Assembly: GCA_938018155.1 (NCBI GenBank)
Contig: CALIIG010000326.1
Location: 1 to 9,445 of the forward strand
Reading direction: 5' to 3'
Length of the DNA stretch: 9,445 bases
Source of the DNA: an uncultured Prevotella sp.
Lineage (GTDB): Bacteria; Bacteroidota; Bacteroidia; Bacteroidales; Bacteroidaceae
Shown here: piece after piece, positions 1 through 6,900 of the stretch
Position numbering within the stretch: position 1 is the stretch's first letter
How the letters are laid out: the number at the start of each line of letters is the position of its first letter
The notes under the pieces: generated by a model
The model's database searches: none
The model's input: only the letters and a program-made list of their open reading frames with translations
Told to the model about the DNA's origin: nothing
Program-made: the position numbers and the translations under genes

Positions 1-203
1 CAGATATAAATAATTAAAAGCGTTTTTATTTGTTTATATATTTATATTATAATACATGTATTTAAATGTGTAATATGGAAATGGCAAATGCACCGGTACG
101 GGATGCACTGAACAACACTGCAAATATATAAATGGTAAACAATGTGGCTAATGTTGTTGTTCTGCTGCCCAAAAATAGTATATGATGTGCGGGCACAACA
201 ACA

Positions 204-291
204 AAAAATACCCTAAAAACGAAAATGCGACAAAAAACTGAGAAAAATGCAATAAAAAACTAAGGAAAATGCGGCATGAGGCTCATACGCA
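204..291 (+). repeat. Short degenerate 22-bp-spaced direct repeat (TGCGACAAA-type)
   Basis: The triplet TGC recurs at 226, 248 and 270, exactly 22 bp apart. The first two units share TGC-A-AAAAAACT-AG-AAAA, and the third keeps TGCGGC followed by TGAGG. The preceding 22 bases (204-225) end in a similar GAAAA run. The first unit begins TGCGACAAA, the same start as the larger array at 449-610, so this may be a diverged outlier of that family. The AT-rich context makes a chance match easier, so confidence is moderate. Confidence 0.45.
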
Positions 292-448
292 CCCACACGC
301 AGGCAAGCGTAAGCGCATCAAAAAAAGAGGAAAAAGAATTATATTTTAAATTTTCAAAGACTTAGATTATCTTTAGTAATATCATTAGTATCATATATTA
401 GTAGAGGGCCTTTAACATGCTGATAAACAGCAATAAGCATGTGCGAAC

Positions 449-610
449 TGCGACAAATTAGTAACATGGCGCGACAAATAGGGAGCATTGTTGCGACAAA
501 TTAGTAAGGTTGTTGCGACAAATAGGGAACAAGTTTCAGCCTTCGCCGACAAAAAGGGAATATCGGTTCGACAAATGGGGAGCATCTGTGCAACTTTTTG
601 ATTAAAATTT
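449..610 (+). repeat. 22-bp-spaced direct repeat array, core GCGACAAATAGGGAG
   Basis: Six clear copies carry CGAC at 451, 472, 494, 516, 547 and 569, giving spacings of 21, 22, 22, 31 and 22 bp. Each copy has a conserved half of about 15 bp and a variable half of about 7 bp. Copies 1 and 3 read GCGACAAATTAGTAA while copies 2 and 4 read GCGACAAATAGGGA, so the first four alternate with a 44-bp super-period. Copies 5 and 6 read CCGACAAAAAGGGAA and TCGACAAATGGGGAG. A seventh, decayed copy beginning TGCAAC sits in phase at 589. There are no unique spacers of CRISPR length and no cas gene. The arrangement resembles plasmid iterons, but no replication gene is in the window. Confidence 0.8.
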
Positions 611-645
611 TACACTATCTGCGCGTCTTATTCCCTTTGTTAGGG

Positions 646-660
646 TTGCGCCAAATAACC
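646..660 (+). repeat. Decayed single copy of the GCGACAAATAGGGAG repeat
   Basis: TTGCGCCAAATAACC matches TTGCGACAAATAGGG at 12 of 15 positions. It lies 80 bp after the last clear copy of the preceding array and 80 bp before the next one, measured between the conserved cytosines at 569, 649 and 729. Nearby ATGCTCCC (675-682) and TTATTCCCTTTG (629-640) read like inverted fragments of the same core. Confidence 0.35.
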
Positions 661-726
661 GTCAATGATAATTCATGCTCCCGTATGTTTTGTACAATTT
701 TTATATTCAGGTAATTACATAACATA

Positions 727-786
727 GGCGACAAATAGGGAGTGTTTTGTTATTTCTTAATCTGCATTTTGGCGACAAATAGGGAG
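727..786 (+). repeat. Two further copies of GCGACAAATAGGGAG, 44 bp apart
   Basis: Identical 16-bp copies of GGCGACAAATAGGGAG start at 727 and 771. Their separation of 44 bp is exactly twice the 22-bp spacing of the array at 449-610. The unit between them (749-770) shows no obvious match, so either a middle unit has decayed or only alternate positions are conserved. Confidence 0.75.
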
Positions 787-962
787 TATGCTCTTATTCC
801 TTTACATCTGTTTCGTGGTGGATTAATAACTATGTTATTAATCTATATGGTTTTATGCGTTTTTCAATTGTAGTAAGCCTTTTCCGGTTGGATGGCTGCG
901 GCGTTAAGTATGTTCCGTCAGCCTGTTTTTTCGGTAAAATACCTATGAGAGTGATTTTTTTC

Positions 963-1072
963 GGTGAAATATTGCTTTCTGATGGGTGAAATATCGCTTT
1001 TCAGTTGGTGAAATCATACTTTCGGGTTGGTGAAATGCTGTTTTCCACATGGTTTGGTAGTTTTTTGGCTGT
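963..1072 (+). repeat. 22-bp-spaced direct repeat array, core GGTGAAAT
   Basis: GGTGAAAT begins at 963, 985, 1007 and 1029, exactly 22 bp apart, and a decayed GGTTTGGT follows in phase at 1051. A second conserved block, CTTT or TTTT, lies about 11-16 bases into each unit, as in GGTGAAATATCGCTTTT and GGTGAAATCATACTTTC. A related GGTAAAAT lies at 933, 30 bp upstream. The unit sequence is unrelated to the GCGACAAATAGGGAG family although the spacing is the same. An open frame crosses the array, but the 22-bp step shifts frame at each unit and makes coding unlikely. Confidence 0.8.
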
Positions 1073-1319
1073 ACGGGTGGATTGTCGGTCGGTAATTGGA
1101 AGCACGGCGGATACTTTTTTCTGCCTTTGTTGTTGTAAGCAAGCCGGTCAGCACGACTGTTGCACGACAAAAGGCAGCTTTTTCCGCTTATTTTAACGTA
1201 TCAATATAGTGGCATCCACTGCCCATGTTTATTTATCATGTATTCCTTTATTTATTATGGTTTTCACCATTATGGAATCATATAACGGGGTGGGGGGTTG
1301 ATTTACGCTGCTACCGAAC

Positions 1320-1612
1320 CCTGACCGTCGTGTATTTCCGCCGTAATTTGGCAGTCTTAAAATTTCTTTCATCCGGTCTTTATTCCACTATTCCATAGCT
1401 TTACGCCACTCCTGTTGCACCTTTATGCTGTAACCGCACTGTGTTTATATCGTAATTGCGTTGCGTTTACAGCGTAATCGCGTTGCCTTTACGGTGTAAT
1501 CGTGTTGCGTTTACGCCATAATCACGTCTGTTTTCCGCCCAAAAAGCATGCGTTTACGGCGTAATCGCATCGCAATAGTGCCGTAATCGCAAAACGATAG
1601 TGCCGTAACCGG
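1320..1612 (+). repeat. 22-bp-spaced direct repeat array, core CGTAATCGCGTTGCGTTTAC
   Basis: The unit starts with CGTAAT or a variant at 1429, 1451, 1473, 1495, 1517, 1560, 1582 and 1604. It ends with GTTTACGC-like blocks finishing at 1341, 1406, 1428, 1450, 1472, 1494, 1516, 1538 and 1559, then ATAGTGC endings at 1581 and 1603. Almost all steps are exactly 22 bp, with one 21-bp step before 1560. The strongest stretch is 1429-1609; units before 1400 are weak. Successive neighbours resemble each other more than distant ones: the two ATAGTGC units are adjacent. That fits local duplication followed by decay. The last unit runs straight into the first copy of the G-rich palindromic repeat. Confidence 0.8.
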
Positions 1613-1656
1613 TCCGGACGTGCCTCGTAAGTCAGGGGGTCGGGGGTCTGAACCAC
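1604..1656 (+). repeat. G-rich palindromic dispersed repeat, copy 1 (decayed)
   Basis: This copy aligns with copy 2 over more than 50 bp: CGTAACCGGTCCG here against CGTAATCGGTTCG there, then GTGCC, AAGTCAGGGGG and GGGGGTCTGAACC. The palindrome has decayed (CTCGTAAGTCAGGGGG instead of CCCCCTAAGTTAGGGGG). Its CGTAACCGG start is also the last unit of the preceding 22-bp array, so the two repeat families join here. Confidence 0.7.
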
Positions 1657-1779
1657 TGCACTTAATATACAAATTGACAGATGTTTCTTTTCAGACATAA
1701 AGACAAAAAAGACATATTTTATTTCCAACTTCAGCAAAACGGCGAATCTTTACTGACTATAAGTCTGGTGCACAAGCCC

Positions 1780-1876
1780 CGTAATCGGTTCGTTCGTGCC
1801 CCCTAAGTTAGGGGGTTGGGGGTCTGAACCGCCGTTCTCGTGCCCCATGGGTCAGGAGGGCGGGAGGCTGTACAAC
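1780..1876 (+). repeat. G-rich palindromic dispersed repeat, copy 2 (tandem pair)
   Basis: The first half contains the perfect palindrome CCCCCTAAGTTAGGGGG at 1799-1815, followed by TTGGGGGTCTGAACC. The second half repeats the design in variant form, with GCCCCATGGGTC at 1842-1853 and then AGGAGGGCGGGAGGCTGTAC. Cut into 22-bp steps from 1789 it alternates an A unit (TCGTGCCCC-type, at 1789 and 1833) and a B unit (GGGGG/GGAGG-type, at 1811 and 1855), so the true period is 44 bp. Confidence 0.75.
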
Positions 1877-2308
1877 TACACAAACCAGTGTATATTGTAA
1901 AGAAAAGGCTAAGTATCAGGACCGCTTTTGAGTATAGTTCTACGGCTTCCCTTTTGTTATCCTTCCGTCGCCGAATTGTTTTTATCCTGTAAAATTTGTG
2001 GAATAGAAATCAGTTCCTTTTGTCTTTATGTCGCCTTAAAACCGTGTCGGGGCCATCACGTGGGCGCATTTCAGCCTTTTACCTTATATAATCAGAATTT
2101 CGTTTAAGGCAGATTGACTGCACCTTTTCGCTACGAAAAACCATGTTCTTTTTGTCTTTTTGTGGTCTGAAGATAATTTTTGTCTTGTCGTAAAGCCGAA
2201 AAAGTGATATAAAAATTTTCAATGTGTCATAGCCCGGGGAAACGGCGATTCTACAAGAATAAAGGCTTGCCGGTCCGATGATGACGGTATGTGATGGATA
2301 TAACCGGC

Positions 2309-2584
2309 CTATTTGTCGTTGTAATGCCCTTCGACCTCGAGCACATACACCTCAACGATGTCATCATAAACATCATAAATTATCCGGTCGTGAGCCGTGA
2401 CGCGGCGCGACCACGTAATATCTTTCCCACCTTTCAGTGGTTCCGGGTGTCCGAGTCCGGTTTTGGGGTGTTTCAATAACTCTTTAAAGATTTTGCGGTA
2501 CTTTTTAAACAAGTCAGGATTTGACTTCTTCCATTTTGCGATAGCCTTGTCAACGCCATGCGAAACCCTTATCGTGTAAGTCAT
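2309..2584 (-). CDS. yoeB: YoeB-family type II toxin (ribosome-dependent mRNA endonuclease)
   Basis: This 91-residue protein matches the Txe/YoeB family in length and motifs. In that family the toxin binds the ribosome and cuts mRNA in the A site, halting translation when its antitoxin is lost. Visible hallmarks are HPEPLKG at residues 46-52, WSRRVTAHDRIIYDV at 58-72 and the C-terminal GHY at 86-88. By alignment with E. coli YoeB, Glu48, Arg67, His87 and Tyr88 match its catalytic Glu46, Arg65, His83 and Tyr84, so the toxin looks active. Its ATG overlaps the antitoxin stop in an ATGA (2581-2584), which implies translational coupling in one operon. No fold other than this RelE-like nuclease is suggested. 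A weak inverted repeat follows the stop, but I see no convincing terminator. Confidence 0.93.
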   Translation of the reverse strand: MTYTIRVSHGVDKAIAKWKKSNPDLFKKYRKIFKELLKHPKTGLGHPEPLKGGKDITWSRRVTAHDRIIYDVYDDIVEVYVLEVEGHYNDK

Positions 2585-2841
2585 AAACTGTCGAAAAAAG
2601 CGTCAATATCTTCACTGTTTTTGAGCGTAACGCACCTTTCTGCTCTTATTTCTTGCCTTGCCTTGTCAATTCTTGCGCTCAGTTCGGGCGTGACAGTTAA
2701 GTCGTCATCCTCAATGGGCACGAGGATATACGCTTGTTTTTTGTTCCTGCGGATAATCACTTTTTCGCCTTGATCGGCCAGGTCGAAGACGTGCGCCTGC
2801 CGACTTCTAAATTCTCTTGATGTAAAATTACGTATTGCCAT
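2581..2841 (-). CDS. yefM: Phd/YefM-family antitoxin
   Basis: This 86-residue protein is the antitoxin partner of the downstream YoeB-family toxin. The N-terminal part (about residues 1-50, with FTSREFRSRQ at 6-15 and GEKVIIRRNKKQAYILVPI at 25-43) has the pattern of the Phd/YefM DNA-binding fold, which dimerises on the operator. The charged C-terminal part (about 53-86, ending DIDAFFDSL) is the expected flexible toxin-neutralising tail. Antitoxin-first order and the 4-bp overlap are typical. Family knowledge predicts that the antitoxin, more tightly with toxin bound, represses its own promoter, and that proteolysis of the antitoxin frees the toxin. The ATG at 2841 is chosen because it sits about 10 bp downstream of the predicted transcription start. 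The yefM symbol rests on family and partner, not close identity. Confidence 0.92.
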   Translation of the reverse strand: MAIRNFTSREFRSRQAHVFDLADQGEKVIIRRNKKQAYILVPIEDDDLTVTPELSARIDKARQEIRAERCVTLKNSEDIDAFFDSL

Positions 2842-2857
2842 AATCTTCGTTTTTCAG

Positions 2858-2888
2858 CAAAGATAAAGAGTTTTCATCATAAAAGCAA
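2858..2888 (-). promoter_or_regulatory. Bacteroidetes-type promoter of the toxin-antitoxin operon
   Basis: Read on the minus strand, TTG (2888-2886) is followed after 20 bp by TATCTTTG (2865-2858), an exact match to the Bacteroidetes -7 element TAnnTTTG with the expected spacing. Transcription would start near 2851, giving an antitoxin leader of about 10 nt. Confidence 0.75.
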
Positions 2889-2897
2889 GCATAGCGC

Positions 2898-2909
2898 ACC
2901 ATTTTTGGT
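2898..2909. promoter_or_regulatory. Possible operator: ACCA-TTTT-TGGT inverted repeat
   Basis: A short perfect inverted repeat (four-base arms and a four-base centre) lies about 10 bp upstream of the -33 element of the toxin-antitoxin promoter. Phd/YefM antitoxins bind small palindromes near their promoters, but this one is short enough to be chance. Confidence 0.25.
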
Positions 2910-2945
2910 ACACAATATGGTTGTTTTTGTTCGGTTATGTGCGTA

Positions 2946-3041
2946 CAAACCGGTTCGTTTGCGCCCCATGGGGCAGGGGGTTGGAGGTCTGAACCGCCGT
3001 GTTCGCGCCCCCTAAGTTAGGGGGTTGGAGGTCTGAACAAT
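2946..3041 (+). repeat. G-rich palindromic dispersed repeat, copy 3 (tandem pair)
   Basis: Two tandem halves each end in GGGGGTTGGAGGTCTGAAC, with GGTCTGAAC at 2986 and 3030, exactly 44 bp apart. The first half carries the perfect palindrome GCCCCATGGGGC (2963-2974) and the second carries CCCCCTAAGTTAGGGGG (3008-3024). The order of the two palindrome types is reversed relative to copy 2. The block begins about 55 bp upstream of the toxin-antitoxin promoter, and copy 2 lies on the far side of that operon. Confidence 0.75.
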
Positions 3042-3169
3042 GGCACATACTGTGGTTGTATGCTGTAAACGCCATCGCTTCCCTCGTGCGACAAAAGGCT
3101 GAAGAGGATGACATACGATATAAAAAAGGCAAGAACTTTGTCGGTGTTGCACATGAAGTTCGGTTGTTC

Positions 3170-3301
3170 ATACCCCCATCCCCCTAACTTAGGGGGCTCG
3201 TACCCGCGAACAAGGGGGCATGTACACAGAACTTAGGGGGCTTGTACACACGAACAAGGGGGCACGAACACACCAGTCAGGAGAAGCGCGGGCGGTTGAA
3301 A
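3170..3301 (-). repeat. G-rich palindromic repeat, inverted copy 4, grading into a 22-bp GGGGGC array
   Basis: Bases 3166-3202 match the reverse complement of copy 2: GTTCATACCCCCATCCCCC here against GTTCAGACCCCCAACCCCC there, around the palindrome CCCCCTAACTTAGGGGG at 3180-3196. From there GGGGGC recurs at 3192, 3214, 3236 and 3258, exactly 22 bp apart, with a decayed GGAGAAGC in phase at 3280. Linkers share GTACAC and CGAACAA. This links the palindromic family directly to the 22-bp spacing seen in the other arrays. Confidence 0.8.
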
Positions 3302-3303
3302 GG

Positions 3304-3320
3304 CCCCTCCTTCAGAGGGG
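3304..3320. repeat. Stem-loop CCCCTC/GAGGGG
   Basis: A perfect six-base GC-rich stem (3304-3309 with 3315-3320) encloses the loop CTTCA and is followed by TTTGGGGAGG. No plus-strand gene ends just upstream and no U-tract follows, so I do not call it a terminator. It may act as a structured spacer between the repeats and the susC promoter. Confidence 0.5.
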
Positions 3321-3343
3321 TTTGGGGAGGCTTCTACTCCACA

Positions 3344-3382
3344 TTCCTCCTCCCTTTTCTCCCTCTCTTTTTCACCTTTTTT
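3344..3382 (+). other. Pyrimidine tract upstream of the susC promoter
   Basis: Bases 3344-3373 are all C or T, and after one A the run continues to 3382. It ends about 20 bp before the -33 element of the predicted susC promoter. Such a tract can affect DNA shape or bind a regulator, but no function is shown by the sequence. Confidence 0.4.
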
Positions 3383-3402
3383 ATAAAAAAGTAGTACAAA
3401 AG

Positions 3403-3434
3403 TTTGCATAAACTTAACATATTACTTATTTTTG
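3403..3434 (+). promoter_or_regulatory. Bacteroidetes-type promoter, probably for the susC-susD operon
   Basis: TTTG at 3403-3406 is followed, after 20 bp, by TATTTTTG at 3427-3434, an exact fit to TTTG/TAnnTTTG with consensus spacing. Transcription would start near 3440. The next real plus-strand gene is susC at 3905, so the leader would be about 465 nt. I found no comparable match closer to susC, although an ECF-sigma promoter there would be hard to recognise. Confidence 0.65.
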
Positions 3435-3904
3435 CCACATGAAAGACGGCAGAAGGGCTGTATGGCAATGGCATGACGGACCGCTGTTTGTTTTTTAACC
3501 GGAAGTTTTTCTACCTTAAAACCAAAGCAAAACATAGGATGGGAGATAACCGAAAGCAAGGAAAAGCCATACCCGGCACAATGGCACAGACGGGCCATGC
3601 CGATGGAACCGGCACCCCTTAACCGAAAAAAACCGATATAAAAGAGCAATGCCTTAAACCCCGTGCTGCCAGCGAAACCTGTGGCGGCCGATGAAATAAA
3701 GATGACTGACCGGTAAAACGGTAGTCAGAAACGGACAAAACAGCCGGGCCATGCCAGCAGCACCGTGCAGAACTGCCGTTTGGAAGGCCGTGCAAAACCG
3801 CTGAAACAGTAAAGAACTGCCGGCAAAACTGCACTTGTATGCCTGCATGGCACTGCCAGCAGTACACCAGTTTATATTAACATTCTATACATCTATCTTA
3901 ACTT
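3435..3904 (+). other. Long predicted susC leader containing a degenerate 22-bp-spaced array
   Basis: No gene is visible in this stretch. Cut into 22-bp steps from 3559, units tend to end in GCCG or ACCG (CCG at 3688, 3710, 3776, 3798 and 3820) and begin with NNAAAAC-like blocks (AAA at 3694, 3716, 3738, 3804 and 3826). CGGGCCATGCC occurs at 3591 and 3745, 154 bp apart, which is seven steps of 22. GAACTGCCG occurs at 3770 and 3814, 44 bp apart. The pattern is weaker than in the upstream arrays but keeps the same register over about 13 units. The final 45 bases before the susC ATG are AT-rich, as usual for Bacteroidetes translation starts. Confidence 0.5.
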
Positions 3905-6900
3905 ATGGTATCAAAACGACTTTTTACTACGGGCCTTGCGGCCTTGTGTTTCTGCTCGTTTGCAGGAGCGCAGCGGTTGTCGATGAACCTGCAATCGGTA
4001 ACGGTGGGGCAGGCTGTTGAGCAGCTGCAAAGCGAGGGTTACACGTTGATCTGCCCTGGCGGCGAACTAAACATGTCGCATCGTGTACACGTTGATGCGT
4101 CAACACTGCAACAGGCTGTCGAGCAAATTCTCACAGGACAGGATGTTTCCTACACAGTTTCGGGCAACAAAATTATTGTTGAGCCTCGCCAGCACGGTGC
4201 CATGGCCCAGCAACAGCACCCTTCGGCAACACAAACTTTTAGCGGACGTGTTACCGATGCCAACGGAGAACCAGTGGCAGGAGCCGTTGTAAAGGTAAAG
4301 GCTACGGGCCGCGCAGTAGTTACCAACGCCGAGGGTGAATGGACTATTCAGGCCCGTCAGGGCGACGAACTGGAATTTACCAGTTTGGGCTTCACCCCTT
4401 CGAAGCTGAAATTAAGCAGTAAAACCACGGGTGTAAGTGTGCAGATGGCCGACGACAACAAACTTCTGAACGAAGTTGTAGTGGTAGGTTACGGTACGCA
4501 AAAGAAAGTAAACCTCACGGGTGCCGTCAGTTCGGTAGACTTTACCAGGGAAAATTCGCGCCCCGTTACCACGGCCACACAGGCCCTTGCCGGCATGGCC
4601 GCCGGTGTTCAGGTGCTGCAAGGCTCGGGCCGTCCGAACTCAGAGGGCTTCGGTATCAATATCCGCGGTATCGGAACGCTGAATAATGCCTCGCCCTTAG
4701 TGCTGGTTGACGGTATGGAGATGAGCCTTTCTACGGTGAATCCGAATGATATTGAGAGAATCTCCATATTGAAGGATGCTGCCTCGTGCGCCATCTATGG
4801 TAACCGTGGAGCCAACGGTGTCATTCTTGTAACGACAAAAACCGGACAGGCCGGCAAGGTAACCGTGAGCTATTCCGGCAGGCTGGCCCTCAACACGCCG
4901 TCGCGTTTGGTACGCTTTGTCAGCAATTATGGTGACTATATGGAGTTTGTAAATGAGGCAGGAACCAATGTAGGGTCGGGCATTACATACAATTCAGACA
5001 TCATCAAACAGTGGCGCGATGCCGAGGCTAACCCCAATGGCATTTCTGAAAGCGGCTATCCTAACTATGTAGCATACCCCAATACCGACTGGTATGACGT
5101 AATATACAAGACGAAGGTTATGCAGGAACACTCGCTCTCGCTGTTAGGAAGTGAAAAGCGTACGCGCTATAACCTCGGACTTACCTATTTGGATAATCCG
5201 GGAATGATTGTACGATCAGGCGTAAAGAAATATTTTGTGAACCTTAATTTAGTGTCTGATATTACCCGGTTCCTGCAAGTTGGTGCCCACCTCTGGGGCT
5301 ATCATACCGACCAGCAGCGTAACGATGTGGGCAATCTCAGCGAGTGGTCGTTCCTTAAAACAGTGCCGGGCGTTTATCCTTACTATGACGGCCACTATGG
5401 TGGTGTGGAAAATTCGGCTGAAGACGGTGCCGTAGGCAACCCGCTGCTGAATCTGAACGGAAACGGCGACTCATACTACAAGCACAACCAGCTTTACACA
5501 ACCGTCTTCGGGCAATTGAAGTTCCTGAACGACTTCACGTTCAAAACCGTTTTCGGATACGACTATTACCAGCGTCGCGACAAGTATAGCGGTGGTGTCA
5601 ATGAGCTGTACAGCTTCAGTCGCAAGCAGGTGGTTTCACCGGCTCCGTCGCTTGACCAGGTTCATGTTTACATGTATTACAACCAGCACTACAACTGGAA
5701 GTGGACCAATACACTTGCCTGGGGCCACACCTTTGGCAAGGTACACGATGTAAATGCCTTGCTTGGCTTCGAGGAAGGCAAGTTTTACAGCACATACCTT
5801 GATACGAGCAAGTATGGCATTATCGACCCTACCATCACCGATATGTCCACTGTAACCAACATGAATTATATTTACGGTACAGACAGTCAGAACCGTTTCC
5901 GCTCGTTGTTCGGGCGCGTAAACTACGCCTTTGCGTCGAAATATCTCGTTGAATTGGACTTCCGCCGCGACGGTTCCTCAAAGTTTGCGCCGAAGCACAG
6001 GTGGGGATTCTTCCCCTCTGCTTCTGCCGGATGGCGCATTTCTGAGGAGCAATTTGCCAAAAACTCGTTCCTTCACGTATTCGATAACCTTAAGCTCCGT
6101 GCTTCTTACGGTAAGTTAGGTAATTCGTCGGTTGATGATTACGCATACCAGTCGTGGTACGAAAGTGGTTTCACTATTATGGGAGGTAAGAAGGTTCCGC
6201 GCTTCTATCTGAAGAAACTGCCCAACATTGACATCACCTGGGAGACCACAAAGACTTTTAATATCGGCCTCGACTTCAGCGTTTTGAACAATCGCCTGAG
6301 CGGTGTACTTGATTATTACAACAAGCGTACGACGGGAATTCTTTACAGTCCCTCCATAGCCCTGACGTATGGAGACAAGGTTTCGCCGCTCCAGAACCTG
6401 GCAGAGGTGAGCAACAAGGGCTTTGAGATGACGCTTCGCTGGGAGGACCACATCGGCGACGTGAAGTATGGCGTGGCCGTTAACGGCACGTGGAACAAGA
6501 ACCGTGTTGAGAAATACAAGGGCTCATGGGTGCACGGATGGGGTGCCAACCCCAAGGACCCGAACCCGAACAAGTATTATTCGAACCTCGGAGAGGTGTC
6601 ATCGGGAGGCTCGCAGCGTATAGTTGAGGGACATCAAATGAACGAATTCTTCCTCCATAAGCCTTATCACGGAACCGGACAATATTTTAATGAGGACGGA
6701 ACGGTGAACAAGGCAGGCGGTCCGCGCGACGGTATGATTCGCACAGAAGACGATATGAAGTGGCTCAAAGCGATGGTTGATGCCGGCTATAAGTTCTTCC
6801 CCAAGCAGCGGATAGCCAGGAACGGAATATGGTATGGCGACTACATCTTTGATGATACCAACGGCGACGGCGTATACGGAGGCAATTACGACGAGAGTTT

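Larger units (their letters stand above)
1..2308. other. Gene-free, repeat-rich region (overview)
   Basis: No convincing gene, tRNA or rRNA is visible in these 2.3 kb. Open frames here are short (75 codons or fewer), lack family signatures and run through short direct repeats whose 22-bp spacing would break any reading frame. Bases 1-203 and 292-448 are AT-rich and featureless apart from a very AT-rich patch at about 321-410. Bases 793-962 and 1073-1319 hold nothing I recognise beyond the edges of the neighbouring arrays. Bases 1877-2308 hold some T-rich stretches containing TTTTGTC but no clear repeat or gene. Four sets of 22-bp-spaced repeats occupy much of the rest and are listed separately. 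Degraded genes cannot be excluded by eye. Confidence 0.7.

Noticed and set aside
449..786. CRISPR array
   Set aside because: The step is only 21-22 bp with a conserved part of about 15 bp and a variable part of about 7 bp, too short for repeats plus spacers. The repeats are degenerate and no cas gene is present.
943..1170. 75-codon minus-strand open frame
   Set aside because: It runs across the GGTGAAAT array, whose 22-bp step shifts frame each unit. The product has low-complexity Lys/His-rich sequence with no family signature.
1811..1867. G-quadruplex element
   Set aside because: The GGGGG runs come in pairs with few close partners, and the tighter cluster at 1849-1867 includes two-G runs. 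Possible but not supported enough to list as a feature.
2269..2308. Inverted repeat GCCGGT/ACCGGC as terminator of the toxin-antitoxin operon
   Set aside because: Only six paired bases around a 28-base loop, with no U-rich run directly after it on the minus strand.
2397..2773. Plus-strand open frames opposite the toxin-antitoxin genes
   Set aside because: They are antisense shadows of the YoeB and YefM genes, which have clear family motifs on the minus strand.
1780..3041. tRNA T-loop-like GGTTCG motifs
   Set aside because: The motifs belong to the dispersed repeat (CGGTTCGTTCG). No cloverleaf, anticodon arm or acceptor stem can be drawn around them.
3439..3498. 19-codon open frame (MKDGRRAVWQWHDGPLFVF) as a leader peptide
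   Set aside because: Its ATG would sit on or just before the predicted transcription start, so it would need leaderless translation. Nothing else supports it.
3422..3867. Minus-strand open frames in the susC leader
   Set aside because: They overlap one another and the degenerate 22-bp array, have no recognisable domains, and I found no TAnnTTTG-type promoter for them.
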